Assembly (NCBI RefSeq): GCF_003047105.1
Contig: NZ_CP028475.1
Location: 2,542,001-2,606,000, forward strand
From: Celeribacter baekdonensis
GTDB lineage: Bacteria; Pseudomonadota; Alphaproteobacteria; Rhodobacterales; Rhodobacteraceae
Direction: 5' to 3'
DNA length: 64,000 bases
Numbering within the stretch: position 1 is the first letter of the stretch; every line of letters begins with the position of its first letter. This document shows positions 18,006 to 26,678 of this stretch, piece after piece. Made by a program: the position numbers and the translations under genes. The notes beneath the pieces are model-generated. The model was not told the origin of the DNA, did not search any database, and saw only the letters and a program-made list of their open reading frames with translations.

Positions 18006-20071
18006 AAGCCCAATTGAAAACGCGAGGGCATGCGCGCTGGATTTTCTTTCTCGCGGTGGGTTTTTATGCTGGGGCGATTTTCGGCGATGCGGGCCGCAAC
18101 TGGGTGGCTCGTACCGAACTGCCCTCCTTAAACCCCGCGACCTCTGCGGAAATGCTGGCAGCCGATGGCACGCTTTTACGGGCCTTTACCGTTGAGAACG
18201 GGCGCTGGCGTTTGGCCGTCGATGCCGCGCATGTTGATCCGCGCGTGATTGCCATGCTCATTTCCTATGAGGACAAACGGTTTTACACCCACGCGGGTGT
18301 CGACCCTCTCGCGCTAATGCGCGCTGTCAGCCAAGCTTTGCGTCATGGCCGCATTGTCTCCGGCGGCTCAACCCTGACCATGCAGGTCGCACGGCTGTTG
18401 GAAAACAGTGGCACAGGGACATGGTCGGGAAAACTGCGTCAAATCCGAGTTGCTCTGGCCTTAGAGCAGCGGCTGAGCAAAGACGAAATCCTCAATCTCT
18501 ACATGACTTTGGCACCCTATGGCGGCAACATCGAGGGGTTGAGGGCCGCCGCGCGAATGTGGTTTGACAAAGAACCCACGCGCCTGACGCCTGCGGAAGC
18601 GGCGCTGCTTGTCGTTTTGCCACAGGCACCAGAACGGCGTCGCCCGGATCGCCACCCAGACACCGCCCTTGCCGCCCGCCAGGCCGCACTTGCCCGGTTC
18701 GTAGAGGCCGGCCTTCTCACAGCCGAGGATGCGCGCACGGCCATGACCGAAGCCCTACCGCAGACACGCCACGACTTTCCGGCACTGGCCCCGCATCTGA
18801 CCGCCCGGTTACACCGCGACGCGCCAGAGCGAGCGATGACACGGCTGACCATCGCGGCCAAGCTTCAGTCCGATCTGGAACGGTTGGCGACACAATCTCT
18901 GATCGGACGCGATCGGCAAAGTTCGGTGGCGATCATGGTTGCCGACTATCACACAGGCGCGGTTCTGGCCTCTGTTGGCTCGGGCGGCTGGGACCGCCCC
19001 GCTGGCTTTGTCGATATGACCCGCGCGTTGCGCTCACCCGGCTCGACCCTCAAACCATTGATCTATGCGCTGGCCTTTGATCAGGGTTTGGCCCATCCAG
19101 AGACCTTGATCGCCGATCGGCCTACGGCCTTTGGTCGCTATGCGCCGCAGAATTTCGATGGAACCTATCGCGGCGAGGTCCGGGTCGCGGAAGCGTTACG
19201 CCTATCTTTAAACATTCCCGCCGTGACGCTGACAGACGCCCTTGGCCCGGCCCGCCTCATTGCCGCCATGCGCCAGTGCGGCGCAGAAACGGCCTTGCCC
19301 AATGGTGAGGCTCCGGGGTTGGCGGTGGCGCTTGGCGGCGTTGGCATGACGCTTGAAGGGCTTATGGAGATTTACGGGACTTTGGCACGAGGTGGCCGGG
19401 CATTGCCTCTGACCTATTTGGCCGATCAAAGCCCCGAACCGGGCCGCGACGTGGTCAGCCAATCCAGTGCGTGGCAGGTGGGCCATATCCTTGCGGGTCT
19501 GTTGCCGCCCGGCGGTGAGCCTCCCGGACGCATTGCCTATAAGACAGGTACATCCTATGGCAATCGCGACACTTGGGCGCTTGGCTTTGACGGACGATAT
19601 GTTGTCGGCGTGTGGTTGGGGCGGCCAGATGGGACACCTGTGCCGGGCGCCTTTGGGGCCAGTGTCGCCGCTCCGTTGGTGTTTGAAGTGTTTCAACGCA
19701 TTGCCCCAGACACCGTCCCTTTGCCACCCCCGCCTCCTGAGGTGCTTTTGGTCGAAAATGCCGCTCTGCCACCGCCTTTGCAACGGTTTCGTGGGCGTGG
19801 CGCACTGTTCGCGCCTGAGGCGGATGCGCCCAAGCTGACCTTTCCGCCCAATGGGGCCATGCTTTTGCTGGATGGTCAGCCTGTGACGTTGCGCTTGCGC
19901 GATGGGGTGCCACCCTTTGCCATCCTCCTCGACGGCCAGCCCGTTGTAACGGGTGCGCGCCGGCGGGAACTGTCGCTGCCCTCACCGGGTCCGGGATTTG
20001 CGACCCTCTCCGTGATTGATGCCCAAGGCCGATCCGATCGCGTCCAGATCGGGTTTACAGCCCTGCCTTAG
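18002..20071 (+). CDS. pbpC: Penicillin-binding protein 1C
   Basis: A 689-residue bifunctional peptidoglycan synthase anchored by one N-terminal membrane segment (WIFFLAVGFYAGAIFG). The glycosyltransferase domain shows EDKRFYTHAGVDP (motif 1) and GGSTLTMQVARL (motif 2). The transpeptidase has SPGSTLKP (active Ser and Lys), SLN and KTGTS. A C-terminal BiPBP_C beta domain is at roughly residues 600-689. It is in an operon with the alpha-2-macroglobulin gene, as in E. coli yfhM-pbpC. The ribosome site is 21 bases upstream, so translation may be coupled through the mini-ORF. Confidence 0.95.
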   Translation: MKAQLKTRGHARWIFFLAVGFYAGAIFGDAGRNWVARTELPSLNPATSAEMLAADGTLLRAFTVENGRWRLAVDAAHVDPRVIAMLISYEDKRFYTHAGVDPLALMRAVSQALRHGRIVSGGSTLTMQVARLLENSGTGTWSGKLRQIRVALALEQRLSKDEILNLYMTLAPYGGNIEGLRAAARMWFDKEPTRLTPAEAALLVVLPQAPERRRPDRHPDTALAARQAALARFVEAGLLTAEDARTAMTEALPQTRHDFPALAPHLTARLHRDAPERAMTRLTIAAKLQSDLERLATQSLIGRDRQSSVAIMVADYHTGAVLASVGSGGWDRPAGFVDMTRALRSPGSTLKPLIYALAFDQGLAHPETLIADRPTAFGRYAPQNFDGTYRGEVRVAEALRLSLNIPAVTLTDALGPARLIAAMRQCGAETALPNGEAPGLAVALGGVGMTLEGLMEIYGTLARGGRALPLTYLADQSPEPGRDVVSQSSAWQVGHILAGLLPPGGEPPGRIAYKTGTSYGNRDTWALGFDGRYVVGVWLGRPDGTPVPGAFGASVAAPLVFEVFQRIAPDTVPLPPPPPEVLLVENAALPPPLQRFRGRGALFAPEADAPKLTFPPNGAMLLLDGQPVTLRLRDGVPPFAILLDGQPVVTGARRRELSLPSPGPGFATLSVIDAQGRSDRVQIGFTALP

Positions 20072-20165
20072 CGAGGACATGAGTGCGAAGAAAATGATAC
20101 CGTTCGACATCAAATTGGCGCGTTTAGACACTTGGTTTTGCGTCTCCGAATTTGGCTCACTGAGC

Positions 20166-20551
20166 CTATTGATCCCGGACCAGAAGCGCCGAGAGGGTAA
20201 ATCCGGGGGAATGCATATCGACATAGCCATGCATAAACTCGAAATAGTAAAACATTACAGCAAGGTCTCAAGCTCTGCACCAGTCGGGATCCGCCACCCG
20301 TCTCCGGCATTGGCTGCGTCGTCGTAAGCCGCGTTCAGATCCAGTCCTTCAGGTTCGCCGATACAACGGCTTTCATTTGCAGCCCATTCCATGCCGATGG
20401 CGCATCTTTGCCAGACAAGGCCCGACGTTTGGTCGGTCACGAATGCTCCACTTGCGACAAGATCATCATTTGCCTCTATGATGCACGCTGCTGATATTGG
20501 ACGAGTGCAGAGGGTGAGGAGCAATCCCGCGAGGACGAATGAACGTTGCAT
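20166..20551 (-). pseudogene. DUF1566-family secreted protein, internally deleted
   Basis: The intact start is ATG 20551, with AGGA upstream. It encodes a signal peptide (MQRSFVLAGLLLTLCTRPISA) and the family's first half: GLVWQRCAIGMEW, LDLNAAYDDAANAGDGWRIPTGAELETLL, then stop. Immediately after, in a shifted frame, comes FYYFEFMHGYVDMHSPGF and a LSALLVRDQ end, which is the usual C-terminus of such proteins. The middle of the domain is missing. So the gene was broken by an internal deletion with frameshift and is not a full protein. This reading comes directly from the two frames. Confidence 0.75.
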
Positions 20552-20832
20552 GGTGAATCCTGAATGGCTAAAAAACGGCCTTTGAACCGGCAGATACCGC
20601 GCCTTTTTTTGAAATGTAAGTGCACAGCCCCCCCCCTCAGTTTTACGAACAGATGTGGATGGCAGTTCGGTTGCGGAAAGGGATGTGCTCGGACCAATGG
20701 CACGCAAAAGCCCAAAAGCCGTGACACTTCAAAGACTGCGACCAAACGCGAACCTGTATATATTGAAACACCAAATCCTTTTCTAAAGCGAGAATGTTGA
20801 CAACCCCGGCGCGGTTATCTGGGGCGGCAGCC
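20552..20832. other. Non-coding stretch upstream of the DUF1566 pseudogene
   Basis: No supported gene. It contains a 9-C run near 20628 and a 7-T run near 20604. Short open frames here have no ribosome site or recognisable sequence. It probably held the promoter of the broken DUF1566 gene. Confidence 0.4.
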
Positions 20833-21069
20833 TCATGGCACCGCAATGCTGCGCTCCAGCGCCTCCAGAAAGCCCTCAGCGCTATACCCTGCAACGCGCC
20901 AGATCGTTTGTTCAAAGCCCTACACTGAGGCCTCTGCGATCAACGCATTCTTGGAGGTGAAGTGATTATAGAACCCGCCATGCGTCAGCCCAGCGCGCTC
21001 CATCACTTCGGCGACGCCAACCCCACCGAACCCGCGCTCGCGAAACAGCTCCGAGGTAGCCACGACGAT
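20833..21069 (-). pseudogene. TetR-family regulator remnant
   Basis: The minus strand reads SELFRERGFGGVGVAEVMER, AGLTHGGFYNHFTSKNALI and AEASV, the helix-turn-helix of a TetR repressor without its start codon. A stop follows, then in frame GFEQTIWRVAGYSAEGFLEALERSIAVP, a plausible C-terminal end. The ligand-binding middle (about 100 residues) is gone. Only 79 codons remain of about 190. Confidence 0.7.
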
Positions 21070-21070
21070 C

Positions 21071-21151
21071 CTGCCCTACAAGATGCCACTGATCCTCGGC
21101 CATGACTTGGCCGGGGTGGTCGAGGCCGTCGGCGTGTCAACGGCGGAGTAA
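21071..21151 (+). pseudogene. Zinc/NADP oxidoreductase (MDR) N-terminal remnant
   Basis: The plus strand reads LPYKMPLILGHDLAGVVEAV then GVSTAE and stop. LILGxDLAGVVxxVG is the GroES-like domain signature of the medium-chain dehydrogenase/quinone oxidoreductase family. Both ends are missing. It abuts the TetR remnant with one base between, so a once divergent repressor-oxidoreductase pair seems to have lost its whole intergenic region. Confidence 0.6.
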
Positions 21152-21628
21152 AAACCTACCAAAGGGCGGCGCAAAAGTAGACCACTTGCGCGAAATCGGC
21201 CGCTGCCTCAGGTTTGGTATACTGATTCATATCTACTCTTCACCGCTATCTGATGCACTTTGTTCGGCAGTATGCCGCGCAGAGCCATGACCAAGATATT
21301 AGAGCGGACCCTCGAGCCTCGTGTAGGATATGACGGCTTCGTCTGTTGTGCTGCCGATCGCAACTGATTGGATTATGCAGCTGCAACGAACCCACGCGTC
21401 CCTGAAGCCTTCAAGGCTATGCAACAAGTCGAGCTTTCACAGCTAACGGCAGCACTCATGGTGCATGACCCTGAGCGGTAGGGACAGTTGTGCAAAGCGT
21501 TTGCAAATTTGAATCGGCTTTTGGTTCAGAACGCTTCAGCTTGAGCTTGAAGCGACAATCCCAATGTCGAAAACACCAAATTCCTATCATTAAGAGACAA
21601 ACTTAGTGTCGTCTTACAATGGAAGGAG
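21152..21628. other. Degenerate region beside tRNA-Lys
   Basis: No intact gene. One plus-strand stretch (21368-21481) reads like real protein for 37 codons: LDYAAATNPRVPEAFKAMQQ, then VELSQLTAALMVHDPER and stop. It has no start or ribosome site and I do not recognise it. The rest shows stops in all frames. The region lies directly against the 3' end of tRNA-Lys, a common integration point for mobile DNA, but no integrase or repeat was seen. Confidence 0.45.
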
Positions 21629-21704
21629 TGGTGAGCCGGTCGGGATCCGAACCCGAGACCTACTGATTAAAAGTCAGTTGCTCTACCAACTGAGCTACCG
21701 GCCC
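21629..21704 (-). tRNA. tRNA-Lys (anticodon TTT)
   Basis: A 76-nt cloverleaf with encoded CCA. Acceptor GGGCCGG pairs with CCGGCTC, D arm is TAGCTCAGTTGGTAGAGC, the anticodon arm CTGACTTTTAATCAG carries TTT, and the T arm is TCGGGTTCGGATCCCGA. Confidence 0.96.
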
Positions 21705-21817
21705 ACTCTCTTTGCCTCTCGGCTGTGCCGGGGGAACTACAGTTGCAGCGCGGGGGCGTCAAGCAGAAATCAGAGATTTTCTTGGAAAAGGTTCGAACAA
21801 GGTTTATATGCCCGCAC

Positions 21818-22651
21818 ATGCAACATGAGCACCCCCCTTCCCGCCTCCCCTTTTTGAAAATGCACGGGCTTGGCAATGACTTCGTGATCTTTGATTCTCG
21901 GGGCCGCACTGCTGTGGTCACACCAGAGCTTGCGCGCGCCATTGGCGACCGCAACCGAGGCGTGGGATTTGACCAGTTGGCAGAGATCAGATCGTCAGAC
22001 ACGGCGGATATTGATCTCGACTTCTGGAATTCGGACGGCTCGCGCGCGGGTGCCTGCGGCAATGCCACGCGCTGTGTCGGGCGGTTGATTTTGGATGAAA
22101 CCGGCAAAGACGAGGTGACGATTCGCACCGAACGCGGGATTTTGATTGCCCAGCGTGCGGGCGATGAGGTGTCAGTCAACATGGGGCATCCGCAATTGAT
22201 GTGGGATGAGGTGCCACTATCTCGCCCTGTGGATGTGGAGCATCTGCCACTCAATGGCGATCCTGTTGCTGTTGGTATGGGCAACCCCCATGCGGTGTTC
22301 TTTGTAAAGAGTGCCGAGGAAACCGATGTCGCCGGATGGGGCCGCAAGGTCGAATTCGACCCGCTGTTCCCGCAACGCACCAATGTGGAATTTGCCGAAA
22401 TACGCGCGCGTGATGAGATCAGGATGCGGGTCTGGGAGCGCGGCACGGGAATCACGCTGGCCTGTGGGTCGGGTGCCTGTGCCACGGCTGTTGCCGCCAA
22501 CCTGCGTGGTCTCACCGATAAAAAGGTGCGGATGGAGGTCGATGGTGGCTGGCTGACGCTCGATTGGCGTAAGGATGGCGTTTGGATGACCGGACCGACA
22601 CAATTGGTGTTCAAAGCAGAATTTGATGCCTCCTTTCTGGAGCGCATCTGA
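21818..22651 (+). CDS. dapF: Diaminopimelate epimerase
   Basis: A 277-residue cytoplasmic enzyme converting LL- to meso-diaminopimelate for lysine and peptidoglycan. Both catalytic cysteines are present, in ACGNATRC and [10 protein letters not shown], and [13 protein letters not shown] is the N-terminal signature. The chosen ATG ([14 protein letters not shown]) lacks a strong ribosome site. With one more C in the run at 21832-21837, the ATG at 21825 would be in frame and give [12 protein letters not shown], so the start may be obscured by a sequence error. The TGA overlaps the next ATG (TGATG). Confidence 0.94.
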   Translation: MQHEHPPSRLPFLKMHGLGNDFVIFDSRGRTAVVTPELARAIGDRNRGVGFDQLAEIRSSDTADIDLDFWNSDGSRAGACGNATRCVGRLILDETGKDEVTIRTERGILIAQRAGDEVSVNMGHPQLMWDEVPLSRPVDVEHLPLNGDPVAVGMGNPHAVFFVKSAEETDVAGWGRKVEFDPLFPQRTNVEFAEIRARDEIRMRVWERGTGITLACGSGACATAVAANLRGLTDKKVRMEVDGGWLTLDWRKDGVWMTGPTQLVFKAEFDASFLERI

Positions 22652-23912
22652 TGTCCACCAGCCCACCGATCTTTGCGACACTCGGCTGTCGCCTTAATGC
22701 CTATGAAACCGAAGCGATGAAAGACCTTGCCGCCAAGGCCGGGGTTGAAAACGCCGTGGTGGTCAACACCTGTGCCGTGACCGCAGAAGCCGTGCGCAAA
22801 GCCCGGCAAGAGATCCGCAAACTCAGACGCGACAATCCCGAGGCCAAAATCATCGTCACGGGCTGTGCCGCCCAGACTGAGCCAGAGACCTTTACCAAAA
22901 TGGCCGAGGTCGATTTGGTCATCGGCAACACGGAAAAGATGCAACCTGAAACCTGGTCCCGCATGGGCCCGGATTTCATCGGCCAAACGGAACGCGTTCA
23001 GGTCGATGACATCATGTCGGTGACGGAAACCGCCGGACATTTGATTGACGGGTTCGGCACCCGCTCGCGCGCTTATGTTCAGGTGCAAAATGGCTGCGAT
23101 CACCGCTGCACCTTTTGCATCATCCCCTATGGCCGCGGCAATTCCCGCTCTGTGCCCGCAGGCGTCGTGGTCGATCAGATCAAGCGGCTGGTGGACAAAG
23201 GCTACAATGAGGTCGTGCTGACCGGGGTCGATCTAACCTCTTGGGGGCGGATTTGCCTGCGAAACCGCACTTGGGCGATCTGGTGATGCGGATTTTAAAA
23301 TTGGTGCCGGATCTCCCACGCCTGCGGATCAGTTCGATTGATTCGATCGAAGCCGATGACATGTTGATGCAAGCGATCGCGACAGAACCGCGTTTGATGC
23401 CGCATTTGCACCTGTCGCTTCAGCATGGCGATGACCTGATCCTCAAACGTATGGCCCGCCGTCATTTACGCGACGATGCGATCCGGTTTTGCGAAGAGGC
23501 CCGCAAACTGCGCCCGGATATGACCTTTGGCGCCGATATTATCGCCGGGTTTCCAACCGAATCTGACGCGCATTTTGAGAATTCGCTGAATCTGGTACAC
23601 GAATGCGACCTCACTTGGCTGCATGTCTTTCCCTATTCCAAACGCGAAGGCACGCCCGCCGCAAAGATTCCCAATCAGGTGAATGGCACTGTCATCAAAG
23701 CCCGCGCTGCACGGTTGCGGGAGGCCGGAGATGTTCAAGTGCAACGCCACCTTGAGGCGCAGGTTGGGCGAGAGCACATCATTCTCATGGAAAACCCGCA
23801 CATGGGGCGGACCGAACAATTCACCGAAGTCACCTTCGACACGCCGCAGACCGAAGGCGCGATTGTCAGAGCCAAAATACTGGGCCTCAAAGGCACGCAA
23901 CTCTTAGCCTAG
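22651..23912 (+). pseudogene. mtaB: tRNA t6A37 methylthiotransferase MtaB, split by one-base frameshift
   Basis: A radical-SAM enzyme that adds a methylthio group to t6A37 of tRNA. The first part has the N-terminal cluster cysteines (TLGCRLNAYE, NTCAVTAEA, TGCAAQTEP) and the SAM motif CDHRCTFC. The frame then breaks after GVDLTSWG at a GGGGG run (23243-23247) and resumes one base off as ADLPAKPHLGDLVMRIL to the end. Adding one G restores a continuous 420-residue protein of normal length, ending in a TRAM-like segment. Everything else looks intact, so either this copy is mutated or one G is missing from the assembly. Translationally coupled to dapF. Confidence 0.9.
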
Positions 23913-23924
23913 GGACATGCGAAC

Positions 23925-24551
23925 ATGAGGCCGATCCTGTACTCCTTTCGCCGCTGCCCCTATGCGATGCGCGCACGTTTGGCGATTTTAAGTGCCGGAA
24001 TTGAGGTCGAACTGCGCGAGATCCTGTTGCGCGACAAGCCGCAAGAGATGTTGGCCGCCTCGCCCAAAGGCACCGTGCCCGTATTGATCGTTGGCGATCA
24101 AGTGATTGACGAAAGCCGCGACATTATGGACTGGGCCTTGGCACAAAATGACCCTGAGGGGCTTTTGGATATGCCGCCGCAGGCTCAGGATTGGATCGCA
24201 GCGGTCGAAGGCCCGTTCAAATCCGCTTTGGATCGTTACAAATACGCCACCCGCTATGCGGGCGCTGACCCGATGGCAGAACGCGACACAGCGGCACAGA
24301 TTTTGCAGCGCATAGAGGCACAACTCCAAAACACCCCATGGCTCTACGGAGACCAGCCGAGCTTTGCTGATCTGGCGACGATCACCTTCGTGCGGCAATA
24401 CGCAAATGTAGATCGCGCCTGGTTCGATGTGCAGGACTGGCCGGGGGTGCGCGGATGGCTTGAACGTTTTCTGTCCTCGGATCGCTTTGCGGCCATCATG
24501 GTGAAGTCTCCCAAATGGGAAACCTTAGCGATTCCGGTGGTTTTTCCTTAA
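23925..24551 (+). CDS. Glutathione S-transferase family protein
   Basis: A 208-residue two-domain protein. The N-terminal thioredoxin fold shows RRCPYAMRARLAI, with a Cys-Pro active-site-like pair as in omega/beta GSTs, then GTVPVLIVGDQVIDES, the glutathione gamma-glutamyl binding segment. A helical C-terminal domain follows (SFADLATITFVRQYANVD). The substrate cannot be told from sequence. It follows mtaB after 12 bases and probably shares its transcript. Confidence 0.85.
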   Translation: MRPILYSFRRCPYAMRARLAILSAGIEVELREILLRDKPQEMLAASPKGTVPVLIVGDQVIDESRDIMDWALAQNDPEGLLDMPPQAQDWIAAVEGPFKSALDRYKYATRYAGADPMAERDTAAQILQRIEAQLQNTPWLYGDQPSFADLATITFVRQYANVDRAWFDVQDWPGVRGWLERFLSSDRFAAIMVKSPKWETLAIPVVFP

Positions 24552-24581
24552 GTTAGGGCATTTTCAGTTTCGTTAGCGGTC

Positions 24582-24641
24582 ACAGATCGCGCGAAACCCA
24601 AAATGTCGTTCCCCTTACGCCACACCGCGACAGATCGCGCG
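24582..24641 (+). repeat. Two direct repeats ACAGATCGCGCG upstream of petA
   Basis: The same 12 bases occur at 24582-24593 and 24630-24641, exactly 48 bases apart, in the 220-base region before petABC. The spacing is close to a whole number of helical turns (4.6 at 10.5 bp, so not ideal). They may be regulator sites; PetR is a candidate but untested. Confidence 0.45.
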
Positions 24642-24772
24642 TCCCTGCGCCCCATTGTATGCTGGACGTGAGCGCATCGCCTCGCTAAAAGCGGCCCGGA
24701 AGGGCTGCATCGAATTGCGGCCTCTCATGCATTCGCCGGACGGACCCGGCTTGAGACAATGGAGATTTGCTC

Positions 24773-25336
24773 GTGTCCCATGTAGAAGAACACGAAGGCA
24801 CCCGCCGCGATTTCCTGTACTACGCCACTGGTGGCGCAGGTGCAGTCGCCGCAGGCGCCGCCGTCTGGCCGCTGGTCAATCAAATGAACCCCTCTGCTGA
24901 CGTTCAGGCGCTGTCGTCGATCCGCGTTGACATCAGCGGCGTCGACGTCGGCACACAGTTGACCGTCAAATGGCGCGGCAAGCCGGTGTTTATCCGCCGC
25001 CGCACCCAAGAGGAAATCGACATGGGCCGCGCAGTTGAACTGAGCGATCTTGTTGATCCCAACGCCGAAAACGCCAACATCGCGGCTGACGCAACAGCCG
25101 CTGACCAAAACCGTACGCTCGATGAAGCGGGCGAATGGTTGGTGATGATGGGCGTATGTACCCACCTTGGCTGTGTGCCTCTGGGTGATGGCGCTGGTGA
25201 CTTTGGTGGTTGGTTCTGCCCCTGTCACGGGTCGCATTATGACACCGCTGGTCGTATCCGCAAAGGACCGGCGCCGCGCAACCTGCCCGTTCCAGTCGCT
25301 GCCTTTGATGGCGACACTGAAATCGTTCTGGGCTGA
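24773..25336 (+). CDS. petA: Ubiquinol-cytochrome c reductase iron-sulfur (Rieske) subunit
   Basis: A 187-residue Rieske protein of the bc1 complex. It carries electrons from ubiquinol to cytochrome c1 on the periplasmic side. A twin-arginine-type N-terminus ([20 protein letters not shown]) serves as the membrane anchor. The 2Fe-2S ligands are in CTHLGC and [12 protein letters not shown] at 24773 is chosen because GGAG lies eight bases upstream and it gives the usual MSHVEEHEG start. petB follows after 11 bases. Confidence 0.97.
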   Translation: MSHVEEHEGTRRDFLYYATGGAGAVAAGAAVWPLVNQMNPSADVQALSSIRVDISGVDVGTQLTVKWRGKPVFIRRRTQEEIDMGRAVELSDLVDPNAENANIAADATAADQNRTLDEAGEWLVMMGVCTHLGCVPLGDGAGDFGGWFCPCHGSHYDTAGRIRKGPAPRNLPVPVAAFDGDTEIVLG

Positions 25337-25347
25337 GGGAGGAACTT

Positions 25348-26661
25348 ATGTCTGGTATTCCGCACGACCATTATGAGCCCAAGACGGGCTTCACCAAGGC
25401 GGTCGAGTCCCGCCTTCCGATCATCGGCCTGATCCATGGCACCTTGATGATCCCGACCCCGAAAAACCTGAACTGGATGTGGATCTGGGGCATTGTGCTC
25501 GCGTTCTGCCTCGGGCTTCAAATCGTCACCGGCATTGTTTTGGTGATGCACTACACGCCGCAGGTCGATTTGGCCTTTGCCTCCGTCGAACACATCATGC
25601 GTGACGTGAACGGCGGGCATATGCTGCGCTACTTGCACGCCAACGGCGCGTCGTTGTTCTTCTTTGCCGTGTACCTCCACATTTTCCGCGGTCTCTACTA
25701 CGGGTCTTACAAAGCCCCGCGCGAGATCACCTGGATCATCGGCATGATCATCTACCTCTTGATGATGGCCACCGGCTTTATGGGCTACGTTTTGCCTTGG
25801 GGTCAGATGTCGTTCTGGGGTGCTACCGTGATCACCGGCCTGTTTGGCGCGATCCCCTTTGTGGGCGAACCGATCCAAACTTGGCTCTTGGGTGGGCCGG
25901 CTGTGGACAACGCCACGCTGAACCGCTTCTTTTCGCTGCACTATTTGCTGCCCTTCGTGATTGCTGGCCTTGTGATCGTTCACATCTGGGCCTTCCACAC
26001 CACCGGCAACAACAACCCAACGGGTGTTGAAGTGCGCCGGACTTCCAAAGCCGAAGCCAAGAAAGACACCCTGCCTTTCTGGCCGTATTTCGTGATCAAA
26101 GACCTCTTCGCGCTCGGCGTGGTTTTGGTCGTGTTCTTCGCGATTGTTGGCTTTATGCCAAACTTCCTCGGCCACCCCGACAACTACCTCGAAGCAAACC
26201 CGCTTTCGACACCTGCGCATATTGTGCCGGAATGGTACTTCTTGCCGTTCTACGCCATCCTGCGTGCCTTCACTGCGGATGTTTGGGCTGTGCAAGCGGT
26301 CTCCTTCATCACCGGCGGCATCGTTGATGCGAAATTCTTCGGCGTCTTGGCCATGTTCGGCGCGATCATCGCCATGGCGCTTGTGCCTTGGCTCGACACA
26401 TCGTCGGTGCGTTCGGGCAAATACCGCCCGATGTTCAAATGGTGGTTTGCGCTGTTGGCCGTCGATTTCGTTGTGCTGATGTGGGTGGGCGCCATGCCGA
26501 CCGATGGGATTTACCCGTATATCTCGCTGATCGGTGCAACCTATTGGTTCGGATACTTCTTTGTTATCCTCCCACTTTTGGGTGTGATCGAAAAACCGCT
26601 GCCGACCCCGGCCACGATCGAAGAAGACTTTGCCGCCCACTACCCGGGCGCGGCCGAGTGA
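25348..26661 (+). CDS. petB: Cytochrome b of bc1 complex
   Basis: A 437-residue integral membrane subunit with eight or more hydrophobic helices, binding two b hemes and both quinone sites. Heme-ligand histidine pairs occur in helices near [19 protein letters not shown] and near [20 protein letters not shown]. The Qo-site PEWY motif appears as [12 protein letters not shown]. Length equals that of other Rhodobacterales cytochrome b. Preceded by GGAGG. Confidence 0.98.
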   Translation: MSGIPHDHYEPKTGFTKAVESRLPIIGLIHGTLMIPTPKNLNWMWIWGIVLAFCLGLQIVTGIVLVMHYTPQVDLAFASVEHIMRDVNGGHMLRYLHANGASLFFFAVYLHIFRGLYYGSYKAPREITWIIGMIIYLLMMATGFMGYVLPWGQMSFWGATVITGLFGAIPFVGEPIQTWLLGGPAVDNATLNRFFSLHYLLPFVIAGLVIVHIWAFHTTGNNNPTGVEVRRTSKAEAKKDTLPFWPYFVIKDLFALGVVLVVFFAIVGFMPNFLGHPDNYLEANPLSTPAHIVPEWYFLPFYAILRAFTADVWAVQAVSFITGGIVDAKFFGVLAMFGAIIAMALVPWLDTSSVRSGKYRPMFKWWFALLAVDFVVLMWVGAMPTDGIYPYISLIGATYWFGYFFVILPLLGVIEKPLPTPATIEEDFAAHYPGAAE

Positions 26662-26678
26662 GAAAGGAAACAGGGACT

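Noticed and set aside
20284..20296. 11-base match GTCGGGATCCG shared with the tRNA-Lys T arm, as a possible attachment site
   Set aside because: It encodes the conserved WRIPTG of the DUF1566 domain, so the match is most likely coincidence.
21165..21200. IS21-like end near AAAGGGCGGCGCAAAAGTAGACCAC
   Set aside because: Only loosely similar to IS21-family ends, with no partner repeat or transposase sequence nearby.
21606..21857. Plus-strand open frame with [20 protein letters not shown]
   Set aside because: It is translation across the antisense of tRNA-Lys and into the dapF start; not a gene.
23236..23260. Programmed frameshift in mtaB
   Set aside because: No slippery heptamer with downstream structure is evident, and three other genes show the same one-base defect, so an assembly error fits better.
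25237..26640. 467-codon minus-strand open frame opposite petB
   Set aside because: His/Arg-rich shadow of petB; petB is certain.
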